From the NCBI GenBank assembly GCA_965242745.1, contig CBDETG010000095.1, positions 62,001 to 126,000 on the forward strand: DNA of 64,000 nucleotides. Reading direction: 5' to 3'. Positions 9,363-18,563 of this stretch are shown here, in pieces (within the stretch, counting starts at the first letter, position 1; every line of letters starts with the position of its first letter). The translations under genes and the position numbers were made by a program. The DNA is from JABAAI01 sp965242745 (GTDB lineage Bacteria; Spirochaetota; Leptospiria; Leptospirales; Leptonemataceae). The notes beneath the pieces are model-generated. The model saw only the letters and a list, made by a program, of their open reading frames with translations. It did no database searches and was not told the DNA's origin.

Positions 9363-10894
9363 TAACTCCCTAAGCGCCCTAAGATATGCTCACCTACGCG
9401 TATGGCGTTTGCGATAATCGTTAAAGAAGGATTCACGGCAGCGCTTGAAGGAAAAAAGCTTCCATCAACTACATAGAGATTTTTGACTTCATGACTTTGG
9501 CAGTTTATGTCCAAGACGGAGCTTTGCGGGTCTGTGCCGAAACGGCAAGTCCCTACCTGATGAGCAACTCCTCCCAGAGCTATCTTTTTCTTGAGATGCA
9601 GCGCAGCAGGCACAGAGCGGTCGACCTTTTTTATGATCTTACTCCAGCGCCTCACCAAGCGATGAAAAGAGCGCACATTGTTTTCTTTATATGCAAGACG
9701 TATAGAGCCCCGATACAAGCTGATACGATTTTCCGGCATAGGGAGGTCTTCTGTCGTAAACCACCAATCTATAGAATGGCCTGCCATATAGTTCAACACA
9801 AAAGCAGGCGTCAAAGGAGGCGCATCGCCAGCGAGCATCTCCATCTTGGACTTCCCAAGAAGCTGAATATGACCCATAGGAAAATCATAACCTTTTTCAC
9901 CCCAATAGAAATCATTGACTGCCATCGTTTTTTGAAAATGCGTAGGATTCTTCTTGTGGCTGATGCCAAGCATTGCCCCATTTACATGCTTCATAAAATT
10001 ACGCCCCACTTGATCAGAGCCGTTAGCAAGCCCTCTAGGATGCTTGTCATTGGCAGAGGCTAAGAGCAAGGCAGCAGAATTGGCCGCCCCGCAGGCCAGC
10101 ACAACAATATCAGCGCTGAAGCTGAGCTTTTCTCCCTTGCGCTCCACTTCCACTTCTTTGATTTCTTTACCGCTTGTATCTGTATGCAGGCATACAACCT
10201 TAGCCTGCGTCAAGAGGCTGATTTTAGCGCTGCTTAGAGCGGGCCGTACACAATCTACGTCAGAATCAGCCTTTGCATTAACCATACAAGGGAAGCCATC
10301 GCAGGTATCACAACGTATGCAGGCGCTGCTCAACGCATTTTCTTCGTCCAAGTGCAGACCCAAAGGTACATAGAAAGGAGAATGACCTGCTCTAAGCAAA
10401 GCATCATAGATTTCCTGTATACGAGGCTCATGACTTACAGGAGGATGCGGATACTGCCTGCTGAAAGCAGGCTCAGTAGGGTCCAAGCCCGCCTTCCCAT
10501 GCACAGAGTAGAGCTCTTCGGCTTGGCAGTAGTAGGGCTCAAAGTCACTGTACTTGAGAGGCCACTCCGGTGAAATGCCGTCTATATGCTGCAGCTTCTC
10601 AAAGTCCTTTTTGCGTAATCTAAGGAGAGCTGCCCCGTAGACTTTGGTATTGCCGCCCACCCAGTAGCCTGTGCCAGGGCGGAAGGTCTTGGCTTTATGA
10701 TTGTACCATAATTCACTAGTATGATAGCGCTCTTTTTGAAATACAGAAGTAGGATCCCAATTTTCCTTTTCTCTGGGCAAAAAAGAACCACGTTCTAAAA
10801 GCAGAATGTTTTTATTGCTGCCTCGGAGAGCATGAGCAAGCGTTCCTCCTCCCGCTCCTGTCCCAATAATAATTAGATCATAATGCTCTGCCAT
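9362..10894 (-). CDS. GMC-family FAD-dependent oxidoreductase
   Basis: Flavoprotein that oxidises an alcohol or sugar-like substrate; the acceptor and substrate are unknown. Residues 3-35 form the FAD-binding Rossmann motif with GTGAGGG and LLLERG. A GTGYWVGGNTKVYGAAL segment matches the second GMC signature region, and the C-terminus has VGTCRFG, VVDGSFFP and NPSLTIIA, as in the GMC C-terminal domain. Length (510) is normal. A cluster of cysteines (CIRCDTCDGFPC, about residues 192-203) lies in the middle and could bind a metal. Its stop overlaps the start of the VOC gene. Confidence 0.9.
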   Translation of the reverse strand: MAEHYDLIIIGTGAGGGTLAHALRGSNKNILLLERGSFLPREKENWDPTSVFQKERYHTSELWYNHKAKTFRPGTGYWVGGNTKVYGAALLRLRKKDFEKLQHIDGISPEWPLKYSDFEPYYCQAEELYSVHGKAGLDPTEPAFSRQYPHPPVSHEPRIQEIYDALLRAGHSPFYVPLGLHLDEENALSSACIRCDTCDGFPCMVNAKADSDVDCVRPALSSAKISLLTQAKVVCLHTDTSGKEIKEVEVERKGEKLSFSADIVVLACGAANSAALLLASANDKHPRGLANGSDQVGRNFMKHVNGAMLGISHKKNPTHFQKTMAVNDFYWGEKGYDFPMGHIQLLGKSKMEMLAGDAPPLTPAFVLNYMAGHSIDWWFTTEDLPMPENRISLYRGSIRLAYKENNVRSFHRLVRRWSKIIKKVDRSVPAALHLKKKIALGGVAHQVGTCRFGTDPQSSVLDINCQSHEVKNLYVVDGSFFPSSAAVNPSLTIIANAIRVGEHILGRLGS

Positions 10895-10976
10895 ACTCTC
10901 TCTTTCTAAGCCCTTGCAATTGTATCGTACGGCAGCAGCGCTTTAGATAGGGGTAGCGCAACACCTTACTTTTGCG

Positions 10977-11783
10977 CTAACCATTATCAGCAAAACCGGG
11001 ATAGCAAGTCATGCCTCCATCCACATAGATCGTGATTCCATTTACATAGTCTGATTCGTCAGAAGCAAGCCACACAGCCGCCTTCCCTATGTCTTCTACA
11101 AGCCCTACCCGTTTATATGGAATCAGGGCAAGTAGTTTTTCCTCAGCTTCTGGGGTAGACCACGCAGCCTCGTTAATAGGAGTTTTGATTGCGCCGGGAG
11201 AAACAGCATTTACCCGGATTTTTTGTGGAGCAAGCTCCTGAGATAAAGACTTCATCAAAAGCAAGACGCCGCCCTTAGACGCAGCATAGTTACAATGGCC
11301 GGACCATGGGATAATATCATGCACAGAGCTCATACAAATGATCTTGCCAAGGGCACAGGAGCGCTCTGGCGCAGGCCCTCGGCGCAGGAATTCTCGTACT
11401 GCCTCTCTTGCGCACAGAAACTGGCCGGTCAGATTGACTTCTATGACCTTGTTCCATTGCTCTAAAGTCATATCCGTGATCTTAGCGTCCCTTTGCAAAC
11501 CAGCATTATTAACAAGTATGTCTATTGTGCCAAATTCCCTGCGCAGCTGAGCAAACATATCCCGCACCTGTTCCTCTTTAGAGACGTCCGCTTGCAAAAG
11601 GATGGCCTTGCCGCCGGCTGCTTGGATTTCGTCCTGGGCCTGGAATGCCTTTTCCTTCTCTGCTACGTAGTTAATAGCTACCTGCGCTCCAACAGCAGCC
11701 AGAGCCTTAGCTACGCCCAGCCCTATGCCAGAGTTGCCTCCCGTAACTAAGGCAGACTGGCCTTGCAGTAATGAGTCTTTCAT
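10977..11783 (-). CDS. Short-chain dehydrogenase/reductase (glucose 1-dehydrogenase-like)
   Basis: NAD(P)-dependent classical SDR of 268 residues. TGGNSGIGLGVAKALA binds the cofactor, NNAG lies near residue 91, the catalytic set is S (ICMSSVH), Y and K (YAASKGG), and PGAIKTP follows. The C-terminal SDYVNGITIYVDGG is typical of glucose dehydrogenase or beta-ketoacyl reductase-like SDRs. The start lies 2 bases after the YHS gene stop. A role in sugar oxidation alongside the GMC enzyme is an inference from context. Confidence 0.92.
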   Translation of the reverse strand: MKDSLLQGQSALVTGGNSGIGLGVAKALAAVGAQVAINYVAEKEKAFQAQDEIQAAGGKAILLQADVSKEEQVRDMFAQLRREFGTIDILVNNAGLQRDAKITDMTLEQWNKVIEVNLTGQFLCAREAVREFLRRGPAPERSCALGKIICMSSVHDIIPWSGHCNYAASKGGVLLLMKSLSQELAPQKIRVNAVSPGAIKTPINEAAWSTPEAEEKLLALIPYKRVGLVEDIGKAAVWLASDESDYVNGITIYVDGGMTCYPGFADNG

Positions 11784-11785
11784 CG

Positions 11786-12250
11786 TTATTTTTTCTCTAA
11801 AGCGGGCCAGTTTTTATCGGCCCTTTTTATATAAAGCGCCTTGTTTTTACGCCATTTGGCCTGCACATCTCTATCATAGTTTAAATAAAGTTTCCCCTTA
11901 TAGATATCCCAGGCATTGGGATCGATGCCCGCCGTATGGCCTTTAGATACCGCATAAGCGCAATATCCGCCGAACTGCGGGGCATATTTCTTAGGCGCCT
12001 TTTTGAAAAGATCGCGGTTTTTTGCGCTTGCAAAAAACCAATTCGCCCCTTTCCAATGGAAGGAGTACTTCTTTTTCCCCTGCACAGGACGCTTTTGAAG
12101 GAAATAAGCTACCACATCATATCCTTCTATGGCCTTACTTCCAAAAAATGTTTTATTCACTGGATTTGCCCCTAAGGACAAAAAGCTAAGCAGCAAGAGG
12201 CTGATGAAAGCTCCCGCTAAGCATTGCTTGTTTCTATTTCTTGTACGCAT
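11786..12250 (-). CDS. Exported YHS-domain protein
   Basis: YHS domains are small modules thought to bind metals. Here KTFFGSKAIEGYDVVAYF begins the domain, FHWKGANWFFASAKNRDLF follows, and a YAPQFGGYCAYAVSKGH segment completes the pattern. ATG at 12250 is chosen because a strong AAAGGAGG lies 7 bases upstream. It yields a signal peptide (Arg-rich start, then AGAFISLLLLSFLSLGA), so the protein is probably periplasmic. It is the first gene of the cluster YHS-SDR-GMC-VOC. Confidence 0.85.
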   Translation of the reverse strand: MRTRNRNKQCLAGAFISLLLLSFLSLGANPVNKTFFGSKAIEGYDVVAYFLQKRPVQGKKKYSFHWKGANWFFASAKNRDLFKKAPKKYAPQFGGYCAYAVSKGHTAGIDPNAWDIYKGKLYLNYDRDVQAKWRKNKALYIKRADKNWPALEKK

Positions 12251-12775
12251 AAGCATACCTCCTTTAACATAAAACCTGCCTGAAAGGACAATGCCGCAAG
12301 TACGAAGCGCCTTTTTGTACAGACAAGTTTTTCTCTTTTCTTTGACAAGATATATATACGCACAACATATCTGCAATATAAAATCCTATGATTTTCAAAA
12401 AATTCTCACTATGAGCGCAGAGCGCCCTGCTGCACAAAGCAAAGTTTTTGAGACCACTTCTTAAAAGCAGGAAAGAGAAAGCGCTACATATCTAAAATAG
12501 AGAAGACGTTTTTTTCGCTTAAATCATAAAAAGAAAAACAGCGCAAGCTGTAGTTTTCAAGCGCGCAAGATATACAAAAGCGCCGGGACATAGAGTACGA
12601 TCAGCGGCGATTGCGAGCGGGAAGAATTACAACAAGCCACAGCTCCCCGCTCTTTGCGCAAAAACGCCCTTCCACTGTGTAGGCGCAAAAATAGGCGCTA
12701 TATACAACTGACTCAAAATAAAATAGAAATGAAGAAAACTATATACAATAGTCCGCTAAATGCAAATACATAATA
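12251..12775. other. Gene-free spacer between the oxidoreductase cluster and the restriction-modification pair
   Basis: No gene is seen in these 525 bases. The YHS promoter should lie at its left edge. An A+T-only inverted repeat (AAAACTATA at 12735-12743 with TATAGTTTT at 12777-12785, overlapping the methyltransferase stop) may act as a weak terminator for the restriction-modification operon. Confidence 0.45.
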
Positions 12776-14266
12776 CTATAGTTTTTCTTTTGAAAAATTG
12801 AGGATTTTTTTGATTTTTCCTGGTTGCGCAAAATTACATTTTCCTTGTCCATTAAGTTCAACTAGGAGTCTGGAAATATGTGGGCATTGTAACTCCCTGC
12901 ATATGCGATTTGCGTCATCCAAATTTTCGCAAGGTATGAAGGCGTGCATTGCTTGATTGCCTTGCCATGGTTGACCATTCAAACTGCCAAGCACTTTAGG
13001 AAGAAAGCTATGTTTTCCATAGGCTTCCCATATGACTTTATAAGGAGCAAATGAATATGGCCCCACCCCTAAAAGAAACCACCAAATTCCTTTGTCTATA
13101 AAGTTTTTTATGAGAGTTCCTTTCCGATTCTCCAATTCTTTTTTGCAAGAACATAAATAATCAAAGCCCTTTATGGTTTTTATTTTCACTTTATTAAGTG
13201 GTTTTCCTTTCATTCTATCATAAGGAAGAAAAACCCATTTTAATGGTTTCGTATTTTCTTTGCGCCATATTTCTTTTGAAGCTAATGGAAATAAATATTG
13301 ATCATCTAAGTACTCTGGTTTAGCGTCAAAAATAAATACTTTACTTGCGCCGCAGGGATTAACGCCTTGACGCGGTTTTTGTTTTGCTTTGATAAAAACT
13401 TCAACATTCAATTTTTGGGGGGCATTTAAAGAAACTACTCTTAAAGGATCAGAAGGGGCTTTTAATGGTAATGCTTGAAGTGAAGAATAATTTTCTTTCC
13501 CTCCTCTAAAATATGGAAGGGGAAATTTTTGTTTGCTGCCTTTATGAAAATGACATGCGCAATAAGCAGTCCCGATCCCTTCAAAGACCTTTTCCCCGCA
13601 AAATTCAAAAATTTCTTTTACGCTGAATTGGCTCGTCTTGCTTTGATAATCCCGAAAACCCATGTGCGCATCATCTCCCGTAAATAAAGACAATGGAGTA
13701 AAAAAAAATGCGTCACTATTATTTTTTAGCATTTTGTGAAAAACAATCTTTAATACCAAAGCGGCAATATCCGTTCTAGATGCCCCCAGCAAGGCGGCTT
13801 GTCTATTAGGAACAAGTCCGTATTCAATAAAATAATGTTTCAATACTTCTTTATAATTTTGTGGTAAATCCGTAAAGTTTGCCCAAGGCGGATTGCCAAT
13901 AAGAATATCAAACTTATACTCAAGAGGCTTTAGAATGATGTCTCTCAAAATAATATTACTTTGAGGAAGACAAAGGCCGTGCTGTGACTTTAATTTCTTT
14001 CTTAGAATATTCAAATTTTTTTCTTGGAGTTCAACCATATAAAGCCGGCTCAGCATTTCGTCAGTAATTTCAGTGTTCCTTTCTTTTGCCGTTTCAATGA
14101 AAGCTATAGCGAAGGCTCCAGTTCCAGCAGTTGGGTCACAAATCGTTTTGCCTTCAAGCCAGCTCTCAAAAACATTCCAACGGGAAATCAGCCACTTAGC
14201 CCAAAGGACGGGGGTAAAAACCTCTCCAATCTTATCTGATTCTAAAACTAAAGTTTTGGTAGCCAT
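12776..14266 (-). CDS. Type II N6-adenine DNA methyltransferase
   Basis: SAM-dependent methyltransferase that would protect host DNA from the restriction enzyme encoded just upstream. Motif X-like EVFTPVLWAKWLI is at residues 15-27, motif I DPTAGTGAF at 44-52, and the catalytic NPPW at 125-128. A long variable C-terminal half should hold target recognition. Its start overlaps the nuclease gene by 35 bases, giving tight coupling with the nuclease first. Codons are visibly more A+T-rich than in flanking genes, suggesting transfer. The recognition sequence cannot be read. Confidence 0.88.
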   Translation of the reverse strand: MATKTLVLESDKIGEVFTPVLWAKWLISRWNVFESWLEGKTICDPTAGTGAFAIAFIETAKERNTEITDEMLSRLYMVELQEKNLNILRKKLKSQHGLCLPQSNIILRDIILKPLEYKFDILIGNPPWANFTDLPQNYKEVLKHYFIEYGLVPNRQAALLGASRTDIAALVLKIVFHKMLKNNSDAFFFTPLSLFTGDDAHMGFRDYQSKTSQFSVKEIFEFCGEKVFEGIGTAYCACHFHKGSKQKFPLPYFRGGKENYSSLQALPLKAPSDPLRVVSLNAPQKLNVEVFIKAKQKPRQGVNPCGASKVFIFDAKPEYLDDQYLFPLASKEIWRKENTKPLKWVFLPYDRMKGKPLNKVKIKTIKGFDYLCSCKKELENRKGTLIKNFIDKGIWWFLLGVGPYSFAPYKVIWEAYGKHSFLPKVLGSLNGQPWQGNQAMHAFIPCENLDDANRICRELQCPHISRLLVELNGQGKCNFAQPGKIKKILNFSKEKL

Positions 14267-14903
14267 TCTCTCTAAACATTTCTAATGCTTCAATTCTCTT
14301 AATCGCGTCTTTACTTACTCGACGGTAATGAGCAATTGCAAGCTCTATAAATAAATCATAAAACTCTGTTAATTTACGATTCCAGTCTATTTCATCCCAT
14401 ATTTGATTAAGCGTGTAATTAAGACGAACTTGCCCTGTCCCCAAATTTTCAATACGATAAGCATTCTGGGGCAATACAACAAAGGGAGCTACTCGAATAT
14501 ACTCAATGTCTCTCTTGCTTGTTTTATTTGATGCTTGGTTATGGCCAAATTCAGCAATTAGAAAAACGCCCTTATCATTAGCGAGGTATTTAAGAAGATT
14601 GCCAACCGCACATATGCCTCCATCTGAATACTTTTTAGAGTCTAAATCTTTTGTTTTTAGATCAATACCAACAACTTGATTTTCTTTTTGAAAGGCAAAG
14701 TCAAAGATAGTTTTCTTCCCAGGTCTTTTTAATGCGGTATAACCTAAATCGTTACATATAGCCTCCCAATTATCCGTAATACGTTTTTCGATCATTGCTC
14801 CAAAGGCCCGAGAGTCTTCTCTAGCTGACATTCCTGATTTAAGTTCTTCAAAGAGACTAGAAATTTTATCTTCTACTTGTTGAGAAATATTTTTTTGATT
14901 CAT
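14232..14903 (-). CDS. Probable type II restriction endonuclease
   Basis: A 223-residue protein encoded immediately upstream of, and overlapping, a DNA methyltransferase gene. TIFDFAF, a short turn, then VGIDLKTKD (about residues 65-83) fits a PD-(D/E)XK nuclease core (D...D-x-K). A helical C-terminal half contains a basic patch (RRVSKDAIKRIEAL). I do not recognise a specific restriction enzyme family. The assignment rests on the core motif, size and pairing. It is as A+T-rich as the methyltransferase gene. Confidence 0.72.
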   Translation of the reverse strand: MNQKNISQQVEDKISSLFEELKSGMSAREDSRAFGAMIEKRITDNWEAICNDLGYTALKRPGKKTIFDFAFQKENQVVGIDLKTKDLDSKKYSDGGICAVGNLLKYLANDKGVFLIAEFGHNQASNKTSKRDIEYIRVAPFVVLPQNAYRIENLGTGQVRLNYTLNQIWDEIDWNRKLTEFYDLFIELAIAHYRRVSKDAIKRIEALEMFRENGYQNFSFRIR

Positions 14904-14911
14904 TTTGTATT

Positions 14912-14953
14912 TTTACAGTTTTAGGTTTTCATCTATTCCTCTAAAACTGTAAA
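14912..14953 (-). promoter_or_regulatory. 13-bp perfect inverted repeat upstream of the restriction operon
   Basis: TTTACAGTTTTAG and CTAAAACTGTAAA are perfect reverse complements separated by 16 bases, and the nearer arm begins 9 bases ahead of the nuclease ATG. It could be an operator, for example autorepression by the methyltransferase, or an RNA hairpin limiting nuclease translation. No controller gene is present. Confidence 0.55.
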
Positions 14954-15047
14954 TAAACCTGCTTCCTAAAATTGAAAACCAGAATGACTCTATGCTATTA
15001 GCGTAGCAAGCGTCTTTTGCATACTCACCTTGACCGTGCTTGACCGG

Positions 15048-15580
15048 CTATTTCAATTTCAAATTGGGACAAGCATAGACTTCACGGGCTGTCCGACCAT
15101 TCAATGAAACTCTGTGCATGTTGTTCAACAATGCAGCGGCCTGATCCTTCAGCCTGACTTTAGGACACTTTTAGCAAGTTTGGCTCTAAACTCCCGGCTG
15201 CTCCTTCCATTCTGCGCATGGAATTTAAGTTAGCTTTCGCCTTGCACACATCCTTTTTTGAAATATGTTTATAGAGCGTTTTGCCTGGAAAGTATACCTA
15301 AAGTAGGCGAATAGAATTTTCTACTAATCCTTTCTGCCATGGCGCTCCGGGTCGCATGCAAATACGCGGGTGTTTTGTTGCGGTGCCTAATTCCATCGCT
15401 TGCAAATTGCGCACGATCAGCACGATATACTTGATCCTTCCTGCGACTTTGACTTTATCTCATGGGCTATTGCTTATCTTGGATAAGCCTAATCTTTTAG
15501 CAATTTTTCTGCAGCTCATGTCCCGCCTCCCTTCTTTTTTCGATGACACAAGGATCTTCGTATGTTATTTTGTACATGCT
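15048..15580 (-). pseudogene. Decayed IS30-type transposase
   Basis: Reading the reverse strand gives an N-terminal helix-turn-helix scrap (SCRKIAKRLGLS, near 15519-15484). It is joined almost directly to the C-terminal part of an IS30-like catalytic domain (RPGAPWQKGLVENSIRLL, stop, VYFPGK). A further frame ends NGRTAREVYACPNLKLK at 15048. The central region with the two catalytic aspartates is deleted and there are in-frame stops and a frameshift. Not functional. Confidence 0.75.
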
Positions 15581-15708
15581 TCTGCTCCCTTTTTTAGGGT
15601 TGGTATTTGCCTAAATGGTGGCAGAAGCCTTGGTTGTCCTACATCATTTTTGCATTATTTTGTCCTAGTCAGATTGAGTTGGCACATAGCTGTCCTAATT
15701 TGAAATTG
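15054..15708. mobile_element. IS30-like insertion sequence remnant with terminal inverted repeats
   Basis: CAATTTCAAATTGGGACA (15054-15071) and its near-exact inverse (15691-15708, 17 of 18 positions) bracket the pseudogene and look like the element ends. A TGTCCT motif recurs near the right end (about 15639, 15661, 15691). The element lies between the restriction-modification pair and the desaturase, about 100 bases from the nuclease start and 18 bases from the desaturase stop. Confidence 0.65.
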
Positions 15709-15726
15709 ATTTTGCCCACGCTGGTA

Positions 15727-16686
15727 TCATTTGTATGCGGGCTGAGTATGAAGCGCCGCTGCACGCACCTGTCTGTAGAGATCCAAAAAGCCGTAAGAGG
15801 CGGGCACTTTCTCCGGCACAAAGAGGCTGTGATATGCTGCCTTCATTCGAAACCAGGGGATATTGGGATACTTATGGTGCACATAGTGGAAACGATCATT
15901 GTGGGGGCTGATGAAAAGCCATTCCAAGAAACCAAAAGTATTACGGGTGCGCTCCCCCTGGATTCCAAAATGCTCGCCTGTCTCACTCCAAAAAATCAAA
16001 GCCGGGTATGCCCAAAAGAGAGGGACAATCCAGTACAAGAAAAGCAGCTCTAAGGCCCCTGCGCCGCCGAAAAGAAGCAGGAGGCAAAGCCAAAAACTTA
16101 GCACTTTCTTACGATAAAGAGCATCCTTCCATATATTTACTGCTATAGTTTTTAGCATATGCCAGCTGTCAAAAAACAAGAAAGGCCGTATGAACCATAT
16201 CCAGAACATGTTCTTTTTCTTTTGAAAGAGACCCCAGCGCTGGTAGTCCTGCCAGGCCGGGTCCTGCGGGCGCAGAAGAAAGCCATGATGATGCTGATGC
16301 TCTTTTCTGTAATTTTCCCAGCTTTCAAAAACAGGCAGAAACCATAAAAAATCCAGCTTCCTGTTCCAAGCCCTCTTTCGAAACAAGTTGTAATGCACAG
16401 AGTCATGACCGAAGACCTCTGCCAAGGCCACCATACGGCTAGCGATGAACCATAGGCAGGCAATGTAGAGCAGGACATTCCCACTGTATACTGATAATGC
16501 GGCGCTTAAGGCGATAAGCGCCCAGTTGAATGCAATAAACAAAAATGAAATCCAGCTGCTTTTCTGCATGAAGCGAAGTAGGAGCGCCTCTTTTTCCTTG
16601 CGCGTCATGGGCTTTTCTCTTAGACAAGCTTGGCTTGGAGAAAAGGGCTGCCTTGCCGGCTGAGGGCTGTTCTTTGCTGCATTCAC
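15727..16686 (-). CDS. Membrane fatty acid desaturase
   Basis: Di-iron membrane desaturase or hydroxylase acting on acyl lipids. Three histidine boxes are visible: HDSVH, HQHHH and HYVHH, with hydrophobic spans between them (WISFLFIAFNWALIALSAALSV and others). Length 319. The start is uncertain: ATG at 16686 or an internal ATG at 16608 (MTRKEKEALL), neither with a strong ribosome binding site. The gene stands alone between an IS remnant and a repeat array. Confidence 0.85.
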   Translation of the reverse strand: MNAAKNSPQPARQPFSPSQACLREKPMTRKEKEALLLRFMQKSSWISFLFIAFNWALIALSAALSVYSGNVLLYIACLWFIASRMVALAEVFGHDSVHYNLFRKRAWNRKLDFLWFLPVFESWENYRKEHQHHHGFLLRPQDPAWQDYQRWGLFQKKKNMFWIWFIRPFLFFDSWHMLKTIAVNIWKDALYRKKVLSFWLCLLLLFGGAGALELLFLYWIVPLFWAYPALIFWSETGEHFGIQGERTRNTFGFLEWLFISPHNDRFHYVHHKYPNIPWFRMKAAYHSLFVPEKVPASYGFLDLYRQVRAAALHTQPAYK

Positions 16687-16932
16687 TTTCGACTTACATA
16701 GGCTAGAACTTAGTCAGGGCTTGGCGCGTCATACTCTGCCTAAGCTATACTCTATGTACATATATATACACTATAATTGCAAAAAAAGCAATACAGAAAA
16801 AGTAAAAATTGTAATCTTTTTACAAAATTAGCTAAAATGAGTTAGAGGCATAACAAGGCCAATATATTAAGCATCGGGAAGCAGAGATTGTCACCCTCGT
16901 TTTTGTTGCGAAAAAAAGAGCGCCTTATATCA

Positions 16933-17608
16933 CGGCAAATCATAGGCATTGGTAGCAGCGCAGCGACATCCATGACGGCAAATCATAGGCATTGGTCTGG
17001 CGCGGCGACATCCATGACGGCAAATCATAGGCATTGGTCTGGCGCGGGCGACATCCATGACGGCAAATCATAGGCATTGGTCTGGCGTAGCGACTTCCAT
17101 GTCTTAGCGCCAGACTCTCGCACCTCCATGTGCTCGGGAGCAATGCCTATGATTTGCACTGGATTGTTGTAGTATGGGCTCGGGACGCAATACCTATGCC
17201 TTAGCGCTGGATTGTTCTGGTATGTACAGCAGCAGAAAAAACCATATCTGTTTTGTCAGCCCTGCTTTAGCGCCAGACTCTCGCACATCCATGACGGCAA
17301 ATCATAGGCATTGGTCTGGCGCGGCGACATCCATGTCTTAGCGCCAGACTCTCGCACCTCCTGTGCTCGTGACGCAATGCCTATGATTTGCACTGGATTG
17401 TTGTAGTATGTGCTCGGGACGCAATACCTATGATTTGCACTGGATTGTTGTAGTATGTGCTCGGGACGCAATGCCTATGCCTTAGCGCTGGATTGTTGTA
17501 GTATGTGCTCGGGACGCAATGCCTATGCCTTAGCGCTGGATTGTTGTAGTATGTGCTCGGGACGCAATGCCTATGCCTTAGCGCTGGATTGTTGTAGTAT
17601 GTAAAGCA
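16933..17608. repeat. Intergenic mosaic repeat array 1
   Basis: Four forward copies of a unit of about 42 bp (GGCAAATCATAGGCATTGG then TCTGGCGCGGCGACATCCATG) run from 16933 to 17098. The same pieces then appear inverted (GCGCCAGACTCTCGCAC, GCAATGCCTATGATTTGC) and alternate with a 47-48-bp unit (GTGCTCGGGACGCAATGCC then TATGCCTTAGCGCTGGATTG) repeated head-to-tail at about 17393-17605. Together they form large imperfect palindromes. No coding frame here is credible. Confidence 0.92.
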
Positions 17609-17639
17609 GCAGAATGGGCATTAGGCCTGTGCTGCAGCC

Positions 17640-18160
17640 CTAAAACGTTCCCTGGATTGTTCTGGTATATAAGGCACATGAGGCCCCGTCGCCGTCAGCA
17701 AAACCAACGCCCCGTATCACAAGCTCCCCCTTATTACAACAACGCCCGCCCGCGTCATCAGAACCACCACGCCCAGCACCTCCGAGCGTTGTTGCGTAAC
17801 TCACGAAATGGCGAATAAGTGCCATATATTGCGGGTATTCGGCCTTCACAAAATGGAAAATGACACTCTCGAAAACGCCTGAATCGGCCTATAAGCGCTA
17901 TGGTACCTGCGTGGAGTCGCAGATTCTCGCTTTTGCATTACGCAACAACGCCAGACGTCGGAGCATTGTTGCGATAATCAACAAGGCCGGCCCTCATCAA
18001 GGGCCATGCCTCAGCACACCAGCGCCACATTTTCACTAAGATCCCACAAGGCGCCTGAGTCGCACACGCAATACAACTTCTACACATTGCACTGTGCGGC
18101 TTTTGCCCGCGCATTTGAGAGTGAGTGAGGCCTGTATGCTTGTTTGCCATATCTTTGATA
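17640..18160. repeat. Second repeat module family and hairpins before tRNA-Ile
   Basis: This stretch has no gene. It contains ATTACAACAACGC (about 17735-17750) facing GCGTTGTTGCGTAA (about 17787-17800). A tighter pair, TTACGCAACAACGCC with GCATTGTTGCGATAA, lies at about 17937-17977. The same GTTGTTGTAATAA/TTATTACAACAAC core recurs in arrays 3 and 4 (44.5-45.6 kb, 54.6 kb), so this belongs to the same mosaic system. Confidence 0.7.
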
Positions 18161-18171
18161 TAGCAAAATCG

Positions 18172-18245
18172 TGGGCCAGGGAAGACTCGAACTTCCGACC
18201 CCTTCCTTATCAGAGAAGTGCTCTAACCGACTGAGCTACTGGCCC
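18172..18245 (-). tRNA. tRNA-Ile (GAT)
   Basis: A 74-base cloverleaf on the reverse strand: acceptor GGGCCAG/CTGGCCC, D arm GCTC/GAGC, anticodon loop CTGATAA giving GAT, T arm GGAAG-TTCGAGT-CTTCC. The 3' CCA is not encoded. Confidence 0.97.
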
Positions 18246-18563
18246 ATTGCGCCTATTTCAATATGGGGGTCTTGTATGTCCATTCTAATCTGCCCTTCTC
18301 ATTATCAAGGGCGAATGCTCTATATACAGTAATGACACAGTAGTAGTATAGGGTCTCAAGTCTTGCTGGACTTAGCGTCTTCTGCGGCAGTAACGCTGTA
18401 TAGCTATATGTCCTTTCTTTCGTCTAACGAGTATAATATTTTGTTATTTTTTGCCTTGCGATGCGTGAAGTTTGAAGCTGGAGGCTTCTTGCAAAGTTGC
18501 CTCTCATATTTTCTGCCTTGCTTTTACTCCAGTTTGATTTAGGCAAGCTATGACAATTTTCCT
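18246..18563. other. Gene-free spacer upstream of the hybrid histidine kinase
   Basis: About 318 bases without a convincing frame. It should hold divergent promoters for tRNA-Ile and the kinase; no promoter is clear enough to place. Confidence 0.4.

Noticed and set aside
15607..16053. 148-codon forward frame over the desaturase 3' end
   Set aside because: Its first part is the IS30-like right end and the rest is antisense to the desaturase.
16933..17608. Array 1 as a CRISPR array
   Set aside because: Units are contiguous or inverted, with no unique spacers, and no cas gene is in the window.
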